Origin: Martinezella lusitana
GTDB lineage: Bacteria > Pseudomonadota > Alphaproteobacteria > Rhizobiales > Rhizobiaceae
Length of the DNA stretch: 64,000 nt
Direction of reading: 5' to 3'
Assembly: GCF_014207095.1 (NCBI RefSeq)
Contig: NZ_JACHBG010000003.1
Span: forward strand, 124,001 to 188,000
Shown: positions 36,112 to 45,344 of the stretch, in pieces
How the letters are laid out: every line of letters starts with the position of its first letter
How positions within the stretch are numbered: position 1 is the stretch's first letter
Program-made: the position numbers and the translations under genes
The notes under the pieces: generated by a model
The model's database searches: none
The model's input: the letters and a program-made list of their open reading frames with translations, nothing else
Told to the model about the DNA's origin: nothing

Positions 36112-37284
36112 TTACTTCGCAGCAGCAAGGCCGGGATCGCCCTGCTTCTCGAAGGTCTGGATTTCCTTGTTGTAGTACTTGCCGTCGTCACCCTTGGTGA
36201 CTTCGCGCAGATAGATGTTCTGCGTGATATGGCGGCTTTCCGCATCGATGGTGACCGGACCACGCGGGCTGACCCAGGACAGACCCTTGACGGCATCGAC
36301 AGCCTTCTGCGCATCCTGCTTGCCGCCGGTCGCCTCGATCATCTTGTAGATGACATGCATGCCGTCAAAGGCGCCGACTGCCGGGAAGGTCAACTCGGCA
36401 GGATTGCCGATCGCCTTGTCGGCTGCGGCGATGAAAGCCTTGTTTTCGGCTGAGTCATGCGAAATCGCATAGTGGAAGGTCGTCTGCATGCCGAGTGCGG
36501 CATCGCCGAGCGCCGGCAGATCGGATTCCTGCGTCAGATCGCCGGGGGCAAACAGCTTGATACCACCGGCCTTCAGGCCATTCTCATTGTAGGCCTTGAC
36601 GAAGCCGAGCGTCGTCGGGCCGGACGGCAGGAAGGCGAAGACGCCCTGCGCGCCGGAATCCTTGATGCGCTGCATGATCGGGCTGAAGTCGTTGGTCGAC
36701 AGCGGCATGCGGATCGCCTGCACCACCTGACCACCCTGCTTCTCGAAGCCGGCCTTGAAGGCATTTTCGGCATCGACGCCCGGGCCATAGTCGCTGACGA
36801 CGGAGATGACCTTCTTCACGCCGGCATCATAGGCGACCTTGGCGATCGGCGTGGAGGTCTGCCAGGTGGTGAAGGACGTGCGCACGACCAGCGGGCTCTT
36901 GGTGACGATTGCCGAAGTCGCGGCATTGAAGATGACCATCGGCACATTGGCCTGCTTGAGGATAGGCGTCACGGCCATCGCGTCCGGCGTGAAATAGAAG
37001 CCGGCGAGATACTGAACCTTCTCCTTGACGACGAGTTCCTGGGCCAGCGCCTTCGACTGCGCCGGATCGGCCTGCGGCACGTCGCGGTAGATCACCTCGA
37101 CTTCGTCATTGCCGATCTTCTTGCCGTTGAGCGCCATATAGGCGTCGATACCGGCCTTGAAATTCTTGCCCTGCAGCGCGAACGGACCGGAGAAAGGTCC
37201 GATGACGCCAACCTTGATCGTGTCGGCATAGGCAGCACCGCCAAGAGCAACAGCCGCGATGGCGGCCAAGATAAACCGTTTCAT
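36112..37284 (-). CDS. pcaM: Periplasmic binding protein of a liv-type ABC importer, probably for protocatechuate
   Basis: The 390-residue protein starts with a Sec signal peptide, MKRFILAAIAAVALGGAAYA, then DTIKVGVIGPFSGPFALQG, the type I periplasmic fold of LivK/aromatic-acid binding proteins. The ribosome site gggaggag is very strong. The gene is first in the transporter operon and lies 144 bases beyond the pcaB stop. A PcaQ-type box at 37396-37415 precedes it. In S. meliloti a PcaQ-controlled transporter of this class (PcaMNVWX) takes up protocatechuate, so that substrate is proposed over branched-chain amino acids. Confidence 0.88.
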   Translation of the reverse strand: MKRFILAAIAAVALGGAAYADTIKVGVIGPFSGPFALQGKNFKAGIDAYMALNGKKIGNDEVEVIYRDVPQADPAQSKALAQELVVKEKVQYLAGFYFTPDAMAVTPILKQANVPMVIFNAATSAIVTKSPLVVRTSFTTWQTSTPIAKVAYDAGVKKVISVVSDYGPGVDAENAFKAGFEKQGGQVVQAIRMPLSTNDFSPIMQRIKDSGAQGVFAFLPSGPTTLGFVKAYNENGLKAGGIKLFAPGDLTQESDLPALGDAALGMQTTFHYAISHDSAENKAFIAAADKAIGNPAELTFPAVGAFDGMHVIYKMIEATGGKQDAQKAVDAVKGLSWVSPRGPVTIDAESRHITQNIYLREVTKGDDGKYYNKEIQTFEKQGDPGLAAAK

Positions 37285-37395
37285 TTTTCTCCTCCCGGCA
37301 GCCGTTTTTCGTACCGCCCTTGATCGTTTAAAACTTGATCATCACCAATTTCCCATAGGAAATGGTAATGTAAAATGAAATAAAGCCTTTCATCC

Positions 37396-37415
37396 ATACC
37401 TATACGGTTATGAAT
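37396..37415 (-). promoter_or_regulatory. Candidate PcaQ box of the transporter operon
   Basis: On the minus strand this reads ATTCATAACCGTATAGGTAT. It matches the pcaD-pcaQ box (41141-41160) at 16 of 20 positions, in the same orientation to the gene it would control, ending 112 bases before the pcaM start. PcaQ sites of rhizobia have ATAAC and GTTA-like half-sites. Confidence 0.68.
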
Positions 37416-37427
37416 ATCGACGACTTC

Positions 37428-38480
37428 CTATTCTTTCGCCGTTCCCAGGCGCTTGATCATGCCGACGAGTTGCAGTGCATGGCGCAGCGATGCCGCCGTC
37501 GCCACCACCATAGGCGGCAATAGCAACCATTCCAACGTCCAGGCGGCTCCGGAGCGTTCCTGTTCGTGCACGAGCGACTGGTGAATGCCCGACAGCTGAA
37601 CAGCATTGAAGCGGGCAAGCGTGACCAGCACTTCGGCCGCGACCGGGTTCTGCTTGTGCGGCATGGCCGAGGAACCGCCGCCGCCAGCAAGCTCGATCTC
37701 GTCGCCGGCCTGCGCCAGAAGCGCGACATCCTGGCCGATCTTGCCGAGACTGCCCGAAATCATGGAAAGCAATCCCGCCAGTTCGGCGATGCGCGCCCTT
37801 TGGCTTTGCCATTGCGGCTCATCCGTCAGGCCGAGAGCCTGCGCCAGCAAGCCTCTGATTGCAGCCGCTTGCGGCCCAACCTTTTCAAGCGTGCCGGCGG
37901 CACCGCCGAATTGCAGCGGAAAACTCTCCTGCGTTAGCCGGTCTCGATATTGATCGAGTGGATGGCGCCACGCCAGCAGCCGATCCGACACGGTGATAGC
38001 AATCGCCGCCTGCATCCGGGTGCGACCCATCAGTCTGTTCGATCCGAAACGCGCATCCAGTTTGGAAAGCGCTGATGATACGGCAAAGAGACGACCGCTA
38101 AGGACGAACACAACCGCTTTCAGACGCAGCATCAGGCTGGTGTCGATGACATCCTGGCTGGTCGCACCGAAGTGGACATGACCACTCGCATCACCGCCAA
38201 CCGCTTTGCGCAGCTGCCTGACAAGATCGGGCACGACGACGCCATCAGACGCAGTTGCAGCCTTCAAGCTCTCCAGATCGGGCTCGAAGCTTTTGCAGAC
38301 CTCGGCGATCCGCTCGGCCGCATCAGGCGGAATCAGCCCCTGCCGCCCCTCGACCTCGGCAAGTACCGCTTCGAAGACAAGCATGGATCGAATATCGGCC
38401 CTGGCCGAAAAATAGTCCGCGATCTCCTCGTCACCGAGGAGGCCGGACAGGAACGGGTGGTCGAAGGGAGAAACGCTCAT
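37428..38480 (-). CDS. pcaB: 3-carboxy-cis,cis-muconate cycloisomerase
   Basis: The 350-residue protein belongs to the fumarase/argininosuccinate lyase superfamily. It has HVHFGATSQDVIDTSLML and the signature loop GGGGSSAMPHKQNPVAAE. PcaB cyclises 3-carboxymuconate, the product of protocatechuate ring cleavage, to 4-carboxymuconolactone. At 350 residues it is the short rhizobial form, lacking the C-terminal domain of the 450-residue pseudomonad enzyme. It is the last gene of pcaDCHGB, three bases after pcaG. Confidence 0.95.
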   Translation of the reverse strand: MSVSPFDHPFLSGLLGDEEIADYFSARADIRSMLVFEAVLAEVEGRQGLIPPDAAERIAEVCKSFEPDLESLKAATASDGVVVPDLVRQLRKAVGGDASGHVHFGATSQDVIDTSLMLRLKAVVFVLSGRLFAVSSALSKLDARFGSNRLMGRTRMQAAIAITVSDRLLAWRHPLDQYRDRLTQESFPLQFGGAAGTLEKVGPQAAAIRGLLAQALGLTDEPQWQSQRARIAELAGLLSMISGSLGKIGQDVALLAQAGDEIELAGGGGSSAMPHKQNPVAAEVLVTLARFNAVQLSGIHQSLVHEQERSGAAWTLEWLLLPPMVVATAASLRHALQLVGMIKRLGTAKE

Positions 38481-38483
38481 GGC

Positions 38484-39098
38484 CTATATATCGAGGAAAA
38501 CCGTTTCCTTGTCGCCCTGCAAATGGACATCGAAGGTGTAGGTGGAGCCTTCCTTCACGCCAATCATCGTTGCGACGCGATCCTTATGTTCGATGCGTGC
38601 GAGCAAGGGGTCTTCGGCGTTTGCGGCAGTCTCCTCCGGGAAATACATGCGCGTGTGCAGACCGATATTGATACCCCGCGCAACGATCCAGAAGGTGATG
38701 TGCGGCGCCATCTTGCGGCCGTCCTTGAAGGGCGCACGGCCCGGCTTGATGGTCTCGAAACGAAAAACGCCGTCAGCCGAGTTGGTCGGGCAGCGCCCCC
38801 AGCCGGTAAAATTCGGGTCGGCGGCGCCGCGCAGCTCCGAGGGGCTGTTGTAAAGCCCGGCACTGTCTGCCTGCCAGATCTCCAGGACGGCATCCTTGAC
38901 CGGCGCACCCGCGCCATCGAGAACTCTTCCCGTCACGGTGATGCGCTCGCCGAGCGTCTTGTCGTTGACCATGGAGGAGCCGAGATCGGCCTCATAGACG
39001 CCGACGATCTCGCTATAGTTCGGCGTGAGGCCGATATGAACGTAGGGGCCTGCCGTCTGTGACGGCGTTTCCTTGAGATAGCCGAGTTCCTGTACCAT
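38484..39098 (-). CDS. pcaG: Protocatechuate 3,4-dioxygenase, alpha subunit
   Basis: The 204-residue intradiol dioxygenase subunit begins [20 protein letters not shown], the standard alpha-chain opening, with VLEIWQADSAG in the core. The alpha chain shapes the active site but does not bind the iron. The start ATG overlaps the pcaH stop by one base (TGATG), so the two chains are made together in equal amounts. With PcaH it opens the protocatechuate ring in the cytoplasm. Confidence 0.95.
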   Translation of the reverse strand: MVQELGYLKETPSQTAGPYVHIGLTPNYSEIVGVYEADLGSSMVNDKTLGERITVTGRVLDGAGAPVKDAVLEIWQADSAGLYNSPSELRGAADPNFTGWGRCPTNSADGVFRFETIKPGRAPFKDGRKMAPHITFWIVARGINIGLHTRMYFPEETAANAEDPLLARIEHKDRVATMIGVKEGSTYTFDVHLQGDKETVFLDI

Positions 39099-39847
39099 CA
39101 ATTGCCCTCCAGCCGGTTTTCGAACAGGGTCGAACGGCGACCGCGCAGAACGATATCGAATTTATAGGCGCGGGCATCCATCGGGATCGTGTTGCCCCAG
39201 TCGAGCGGTGCGATCAGCTGCTCGATCGCCTGCCTGTCGGGGATCGTACCGACGATCGGACATTTCCAGATCATCGGGTCGCCCTCGAAATACATCTGCG
39301 TGATCAGCCGTTGGGCAAAGCCATGGCCGAAGACGGAGAAATGAATATGCGCCGGCCGCCAATCATTGACGCCGTTCGGCCAGGGATAGGCGCCGGGGCG
39401 GATGGTGCGGAAGGCATAACGGCCTTCGTCGTCGGTAATGGCACGGCCGCAACCGCCGAAATTCGGATCGATGGCGGCGAGATAGGTTTCCTTCTTGTGG
39501 CGATAACGCCCACCGGCATTGGCCTGCCAGAATTCGAGCAGGACACCCGGCACCGGCCGGCCACGCTCGTCGAGTACGCGGCCGTGAACGATGATCCGCT
39601 CGCCGATGGCGCTTTCACCCGCCCTGGCAAAATTGTGGATCAGGTCGTTGTCCAGCTCATTCAGTATCGAATGGCCGAAAACCGGCCCGGTAATCTCCGA
39701 AATCGTGCCGTCAAGCGAAAGCAATGCCCGTTGCGGCGAGCGCAGCACGGACGTCTTGTATCCAGGCGAAAATGCCGGCGGATGCCAAGCCCGGTCTCTG
39801 GCGAAAAAGGCGCCCGTCTCGGGCTTGCTATTGCTTCTGTCGGACAT
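39098..39847 (-). CDS. pcaH: Protocatechuate 3,4-dioxygenase, beta subunit
   Basis: The 249-residue catalytic chain has the four expected Fe(III) ligands: Tyr115 (GRYRHKKE), Tyr154 (GAYPWPNG), His167 and His169 (RPAHIHFS). [14 protein letters not shown] is the intradiol dioxygenase signature. It adds O2 across the bond between the two hydroxylated carbons of protocatechuate, giving 3-carboxy-cis,cis-muconate. It lies 12 bases after pcaC. Confidence 0.96.
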   Translation of the reverse strand: MSDRSNSKPETGAFFARDRAWHPPAFSPGYKTSVLRSPQRALLSLDGTISEITGPVFGHSILNELDNDLIHNFARAGESAIGERIIVHGRVLDERGRPVPGVLLEFWQANAGGRYRHKKETYLAAIDPNFGGCGRAITDDEGRYAFRTIRPGAYPWPNGVNDWRPAHIHFSVFGHGFAQRLITQMYFEGDPMIWKCPIVGTIPDRQAIEQLIAPLDWGNTIPMDARAYKFDIVLRGRRSTLFENRLEGN

Positions 39848-39859
39848 GTCTGCCTCGCT

Positions 39860-40264
39860 TCATGCCGCTTCTTCGGCGTCCATCTGTTCGAAAACCTGCT
39901 TGGCGATCTTGATCGCGTGGTTTGCCGCTGGCACGCCGGCATAGATCGCCACATGCAGCAGCGCTTCGCAAACATCGTCCCGCGTCGCGCCTGTATTGCG
40001 CGTCGCGCGCACATGCATGGCCACCTCGTCATCCTGGCCGAGCGCAGCCAGCAGCGCGATCGTAACGATGGACCGTTCACGCCAGCTGAGCGTCGGGCGC
40101 GACCAGACATGTCCCCAGGCGGCCTCGGTGATCAGCTCCTGGAAAGGCCGATCGAACTCGGTGACGCCGTGCTGGGCACGATCGACATGGCCGTCGCCCA
40201 GCACGGCGCGGCGGGTCGCCATGCCCTGCTGGTAACGCTCAGACGGCGTGGTGGGGTCATTCAT
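39860..40264 (-). CDS. pcaC: 4-carboxymuconolactone decarboxylase
   Basis: The 134-residue protein is a small AhpD-fold decarboxylase: WGHVWSRPTLSWRERSIVTI and HVRATRNTGATRDDVCEALLHVAIYAGVP (span about 84-112) are typical. It converts 4-carboxymuconolactone to the 3-oxoadipate enol-lactone. Here PcaC is separate; in some bacteria it is fused to PcaD. The start ATG overlaps the pcaD stop as ATGA. Confidence 0.94.
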   Translation of the reverse strand: MNDPTTPSERYQQGMATRRAVLGDGHVDRAQHGVTEFDRPFQELITEAAWGHVWSRPTLSWRERSIVTIALLAALGQDDEVAMHVRATRNTGATRDDVCEALLHVAIYAGVPAANHAIKIAKQVFEQMDAEEAA

Positions 40265-41070
40265 GGGGCTTGTTCTCCACGCAGGACGACGTCGATGAAG
40301 GCACGGATGACTTCGGTCAACGCCTCGGGTTGTTCGACGCAGGGAATATGGCCGGCGTCCTTGATGACTTCATAGCGCGCATTCGGAATAAGTTTCGCCG
40401 TCGAGAGCACCAGCTCCGGCGGCGTCGAGCCGTCCTGATCGCCGACGATGCAGATTGTGGGCACCGCGATCTTGGCGGCGGCTCCGGTCAGATCGGCGTC
40501 GCGAAGCGCGGCGCAGGTTGCGGCATAGCCTTCAACCGGTTGGCGGATCAGCATGTTGCAATAGCCGGCGTAGGCGATGTTTTCCGGACGGCGAAAGGCA
40601 GGCGTGAACCAGCGCTCCATAATCGCATCGACGATGGATTCGATGCCTTCTGCCTCTACTGCCGCGATGCGGGCATTCCAGCTTTCGGCGGTGCCGATCT
40701 TGTGGGCAGTGTCGCAAAGAATCAGCGCCCGCACCAGATCCGCGCGACGCTGATAGAGCGACTGGGCAACCAGCCCGCCGACCGAAAGACCGCAAATGAT
40801 GGCATTCTTCACCGAGAGAAAATCGAGCAGGCCGGCAAGGTCAGTCGCGTGATCCTCGATGGAATAGGGCATCTGCCCGAGATCGGAGAGGCCATGGCCG
40901 CGCTTGTCATAGAGCACGATGGCGAAATCGCCGGCGAGCCGCACGATCACATCGCGCCAGATCCGGAAATCGGTACCGAGCGAATTAGCAAAGACAAGCA
41001 CCGGCTTGTCGCCGGGGCCACCAATGATCTGGTAATGGATCGTGACGTCGTTGATACGGGCAAACTGCAC
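40261..41070 (-). CDS. pcaD: 3-oxoadipate enol-lactonase
   Basis: The 269-residue alpha/beta hydrolase has nucleophile Ser96 in ICGLSVGGLVAQ and the late catalytic His in DAGHIPCVEQP. It opens the enol-lactone to 3-oxoadipate. The start is GTG at 41070, supported by gaggag seven bases upstream. As first gene of pcaDCHGB it faces pcaQ across 88 bases containing the PcaQ box and a -10-like TATACA (minus strand, 41104-41099). Confidence 0.95.
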   Translation of the reverse strand: MQFARINDVTIHYQIIGGPGDKPVLVFANSLGTDFRIWRDVIVRLAGDFAIVLYDKRGHGLSDLGQMPYSIEDHATDLAGLLDFLSVKNAIICGLSVGGLVAQSLYQRRADLVRALILCDTAHKIGTAESWNARIAAVEAEGIESIVDAIMERWFTPAFRRPENIAYAGYCNMLIRQPVEGYAATCAALRDADLTGAAAKIAVPTICIVGDQDGSTPPELVLSTAKLIPNARYEVIKDAGHIPCVEQPEALTEVIRAFIDVVLRGEQAP

Positions 41071-41140
41071 TGGAAATCTCCTCGGACGCGAGATTGGATG
41101 TATAATCTGGTTAGGTAAAATGATATTTCTTTGCTCTACG

Positions 41141-41160
41141 ATAACTCAATGGTTATGAAT
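41141..41160 (-). promoter_or_regulatory. PcaQ box in the pcaD-pcaQ intergenic region
   Basis: The core ATAAC (41141-41145) and GTTAT (41152-41156) form a perfect dyad separated by six bases; on the minus strand the box reads ATTCATAACCATTGAGTTAT. It ends 70 bases before pcaD, right for LysR activation, and touches the first pcaQ codon (41159), which suggests PcaQ also limits its own expression. Confidence 0.75.
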
Positions 41161-42091
41161 GGGCATGCTCGACGCACGCATTAAATTCCGCCATCTGCAG
41201 ACCTTTGTCGAGGTTGCGCGCCAGAAAAGCGTGATCAAGGCGGCGGGACTGCTGAATATCAGCCAGCCGGCGGTGACAAAGACGATCCGCGAACTGGAGG
41301 AGGCGCTCGGCGTTGCCGTCTTCGAACGCGATGGACGCGGCATTCGCATCACCCGCTACGGCGAAGTCTTCTTGCGCCATGCAGGCGCGGCGCTGACGGC
41401 ACTGAGGCAGGGCCTTGATTCCGTGTCGCAGGAGCGCTCCGGCGAGGCGCCGCCCATCCGTGTCGGCGCCCTGCCGACGGTTTCGACGCGGATCATGCCT
41501 CGGGCGATGGACCTGTTTCTCAAGGAAGAGACCTGGAGCCGCATCAAGATCGTGACCGGCGAAAACGCCGTGCTGCTGGAACAGTTGCGCATCGGTGATC
41601 TCGATCTGGTCGTCGGGCGACTTGCCAGTCCGGAAAACATGGCGGGCTTTTCCTTCGAACATCTCTATTCCGAGCAAGTGGTCTTCGCCGTGAGAGCCGG
41701 CCACCCGTTGCTATCAGACAAGCAATCGCTATTTTCCGATCTCAACCGCTACACGATCCTGATGCCGACGCGCGGTTCGATCATCCGCCCTTTCGTCGAG
41801 AGTTTTTTGATCGCCAACGGCGCCGGCGGCGTGCCCAACCAGATCGAAACCGTTTCGGACTCCTTCGGCCGCGCCTTCGTGCGATCGAGCGACGCCATCT
41901 GGATCATCTCGGCCGGTGTCGTTGCCGGCGATGTCGAAGACGGATTGCTGGCACTGCTGCCGATCGATACCAGCGAGACGAAGGGGCCGGTGGGACTGAC
42001 CGTGCGAACCGACGCCATCCCCACCTTGCCTTTGTCGATCCTGATGCAGACCATCCGTGAGGCGGCAAGCGAAGTCGCCAAGAAGCTCTAA
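41159..42091 (+). CDS. pcaQ: LysR-type activator of protocatechuate genes
   Basis: The 310-residue protein has a LysR helix-turn-helix at the N-terminus (FRHLQTFVEVARQKSVIKAA, then LNISQPAVTKTIRELEEALG) and a type 2 periplasmic-fold effector domain. PcaQ activates the pca operon, in rhizobia in response to 3-carboxymuconate or its lactone. It is divergent from pcaD across the PcaQ box. Two ATGs are possible (41159, 41165), and both lie almost on the box. It converges with pobA, eight bases away. Confidence 0.93.
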   Translation: MGMLDARIKFRHLQTFVEVARQKSVIKAAGLLNISQPAVTKTIRELEEALGVAVFERDGRGIRITRYGEVFLRHAGAALTALRQGLDSVSQERSGEAPPIRVGALPTVSTRIMPRAMDLFLKEETWSRIKIVTGENAVLLEQLRIGDLDLVVGRLASPENMAGFSFEHLYSEQVVFAVRAGHPLLSDKQSLFSDLNRYTILMPTRGSIIRPFVESFLIANGAGGVPNQIETVSDSFGRAFVRSSDAIWIISAGVVAGDVEDGLLALLPIDTSETKGPVGLTVRTDAIPTLPLSILMQTIREAASEVAKKL

Positions 42092-42098
42092 CGTCAGT

Positions 42099-43289
<1,191 letters not shown>

Positions 43290-43290
43290 T

Positions 43291-43396
43291 TAGAGCATTT
43301 GCATCCCAAAGGAATGCTGCAGAATGCTCTATCTCTTTGCCTTTACGCAGTTCAGGACGCAAAAAACGCTGCGCACCTTTGCTGGAACTGCTCTAG
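43291..43396. repeat. Rhizobiaceae intergenic palindromic repeat between pobA and pobR
   Basis: The stretch begins tagagcatttgcatccc and ends ggaactgctctag, with gaatgctctatctctttgcc and ttacgcagttcaggacgc between. The reverse complement of the second half has the gagcagttccag...aaagg...gcgcagcg layout of dispersed Rhizobium elements and resembles the copy at 21867-21936. It fills about half of the pobA-pobR regulatory gap. Confidence 0.7.
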
Positions 43397-43488
43397 TTCC
43401 TCTCAAGTCTGTTCGGCGCGCGGCCGATCCGCAATGGACATTTCGGTCATGAAATTGCACAAATCGAACATGACGGAAGAGGCAAGCC

Positions 43489-44376
43489 ATGACCAGGAAC
43501 GTGCCGACCTACGAGCTCTACGGTGAAAATACCGGTCAAAAGCCGGATTTTTGGCTCCATTGCGAAACTATCCCGTCCCGCAGCAGCCTCCATCACTGGG
43601 AGATCCGCCCGCACCGGCACGAGAGCTTCTTTCAGATCTTGTACATAGATGCCGGATCCGGTGACGCGGTCTTCGACGGCGTTCCGCATGCAATCGTGCC
43701 GCCTGCCGTCATTACCGTGCCGCCGCGTCTCAACCACGGCTTCCGGTTCTCGCGCGACATAGACGGCTTCGTCATCACCGTGCTGATCTCGCATCTGAAG
43801 GCCTCTCCGGGCGATCGCAGTCGCCTTGGCACATGGCTTGCCGAGCCGCATCTGACCCTGTTGGATACCGGTGACGGAGATGCAGCCCACGTCGCCAGCA
43901 CATTAAGGCGCCTCGGTGAGGAATTCGCCAGCCAGCGCAACGGCCGTACCGATCTTCTCGAAGCCTATCTGACAACAGCACTGCTGCTAACGGCACGGAT
44001 CGCCCGGAAAACCGATGAAACCGCCAATCCGGACGATGAGACCGAGCGCCGGATGGAGATGCTGCAGGCCCTCATCCAACGCCACTTCCGCTCTCATAAA
44101 CCGGCCGCGTTCTATGCCGAGAGCTTGGGCATTTCACTCGCCCATCTCAGCCGCATCGTGCGCGGCCGGACCAGGCACGGCGTACACGAGTTGATCACCC
44201 GCAAGCTGCTCGATGAGGCCAAGCGCGAACTGGTCTTCACCTTCGCGACCGTGCAGGAGATCAGCTATCGCCTCGGCTTTGCCGACCCAGCCTATTTCTC
44301 CCGCTTCTTCGTCAAGCAGACCGGCCAGACGCCCCGCGCCTGGCGTATCGAGGAGCGGGAACGGCTAGGGATGTAA
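43489..44376 (+). CDS. pobR: AraC-type activator of pobA
   Basis: The 295-residue protein has an N-terminal cupin sensor (HHWEIRPHRHESFFQILYID) and a C-terminal AraC/XylS domain with two helix-turn-helix units (AAFYAESLGISLAHLSRIV, then TVQEISYRLGFADPAYFSRF). It fits the AraC-type PobR of rhizobia and pseudomonads, which activates pobA when 4-hydroxybenzoate is bound; the Acinetobacter PobR is of a different family (IclR). It is divergent from pobA. The ribosome site ggaagagg supports the start. Confidence 0.92.
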   Translation: MTRNVPTYELYGENTGQKPDFWLHCETIPSRSSLHHWEIRPHRHESFFQILYIDAGSGDAVFDGVPHAIVPPAVITVPPRLNHGFRFSRDIDGFVITVLISHLKASPGDRSRLGTWLAEPHLTLLDTGDGDAAHVASTLRRLGEEFASQRNGRTDLLEAYLTTALLLTARIARKTDETANPDDETERRMEMLQALIQRHFRSHKPAAFYAESLGISLAHLSRIVRGRTRHGVHELITRKLLDEAKRELVFTFATVQEISYRLGFADPAYFSRFFVKQTGQTPRAWRIEERERLGM

Positions 44377-44421
44377 GAGATAATCGGCCGTGCTCTATGC
44401 CCATTCTGAGGTGCGCAGCCG

Positions 44422-44442
44422 CGGGGGACAAGGATACCCCCG
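44422..44442. terminator. Hairpin between convergent pobR and pcaR
   Basis: CGGGGG (44422-44427) pairs with CCCCCG (44437-44442) around a 9-base loop in the 79-base gap between the two convergent stop codons. There is no T-run on either strand, so it may slow transcription from both sides rather than act as a full intrinsic terminator. Confidence 0.5.
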
Positions 44443-44455
44443 GAAAATACAAGAG

Positions 44456-45211
44456 CTACGGCAGGACCAGCCGCAGCGCCTTTTGCGTCTCCTTCAGCAG
44501 CGGCAGAAATCGCTCCGTCATCTCGGCGGCGGCGACATAGGCGGCCGGTGCGCCGATATTGATCGCAGCAACGGTCTGGCCTCGGTCATTTTCGACAGGC
44601 ACGGCAATCGAGCAGAGGCCGATTTCCAACTCCTGATCAATGACGGCGTATCCCTGCCCCCTCACCCGGCGGAACTCCGCCATCAGTTCCTCGGGATCGG
44701 TTTTGGTATTTGGCGTGTTGGCCTTGAGGTCGGTCCGTTCAAGCACTGCGCGTGCCTCGCTTTCCGGCAAGGCGGACAGCAGGACACGGCCCATCGAGGC
44801 GCAGAAGGCCGGAAGGCGGCTGCCCGGCGTCAGGTTGATCGACATCACCCGGCGCTGCGAGGCGCGGGCGATATAGACGACTTCCGTTCCGTCAAGCACC
44901 GAAGCCGAAGCATTCTGCCCGGCGCGTTCGGAGAGCAGGTCGAGATGCGGCTGGATGATGATCGGCAGGGGCGTTGCCGCCAGATAGGCATGGCCGAGCC
45001 GCAAGACCTTCGGCGTCAAGGTGAAGAACTTTCCATCATAGACAGCATAGCCGAGCTCCGAGAGCGTCAGCAGCGAGCGGCGCACCGTCGCGCGGTCGAG
45101 CCCCGTCAGCTTCGACGCCTCGGCAATCGTCAAGCGCTGCCGCGTCTCGCCGAAGGCTTCGATGACTTTCAATCCCTTGGCAAACCCACTGACGAAATCT
45201 GTTTCGCGCAT
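44456..45211 (-). CDS. pcaR: IclR-type regulator of 3-oxoadipate genes
   Basis: The 251-residue protein has an IclR winged helix (RLTIAEASKLTGLDRATVRR, SLLTLSELGYAV) and the IclR effector domain (SASVLDGTEVVYIARA, ASMGRVLLSALPE, GYAVIDQELEIGLCSIAVPV). PcaR responds to 3-oxoadipate and controls pcaIJ and pcaF. It diverges from pcaI across 133 bases with two PcaR-like boxes. The start has ggggatggg upstream. Confidence 0.93.
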   Translation of the reverse strand: MRETDFVSGFAKGLKVIEAFGETRQRLTIAEASKLTGLDRATVRRSLLTLSELGYAVYDGKFFTLTPKVLRLGHAYLAATPLPIIIQPHLDLLSERAGQNASASVLDGTEVVYIARASQRRVMSINLTPGSRLPAFCASMGRVLLSALPESEARAVLERTDLKANTPNTKTDPEELMAEFRRVRGQGYAVIDQELEIGLCSIAVPVENDRGQTVAAINIGAPAAYVAAAEMTERFLPLLKETQKALRLVLP

Positions 45212-45236
45212 ATCCCATCCCCAAAGTCGCGCTCAT

Positions 45237-45275
45237 TTTGTGCGATATATGAACAAATGTCAAATATCGCACAAA
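45237..45275. promoter_or_regulatory. Paired PcaR boxes between pcaR and pcaI
   Basis: TTTGTGCGATAT (45237-45248) and ATATCGCACAAA (45264-45275) are a perfect 12-base inverted repeat 15 bases apart. The arms hold two 15-base sites, GTTCATATATCGCAC (minus, 45254-45240) and TGTCAAATATCGCAC (plus, 45258-45272), close to the GTTCGATAATCGCAC site known for Pseudomonas putida PcaR. They lie just upstream of the pcaI promoter. Confidence 0.8.
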
Positions 45276-45279
45276 TCCG

Positions 45280-45308
45280 TTGACGATCCCCAGTCGAAGG
45301 CGCTTATT
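45280..45308 (+). promoter_or_regulatory. Promoter of pcaIJF
   Basis: TTGACG (45280-45285) and CTTATT (45303-45308) are separated by 17 bases, a good sigma-70 arrangement. It lies five bases after the PcaR dyad and 36 bases before the pcaI start, so PcaR would bind directly upstream of polymerase. Confidence 0.65.
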
Positions 45309-45344
45309 GACGCCCACAAGGACAGCATTTTTTGAGGAGGCCCT

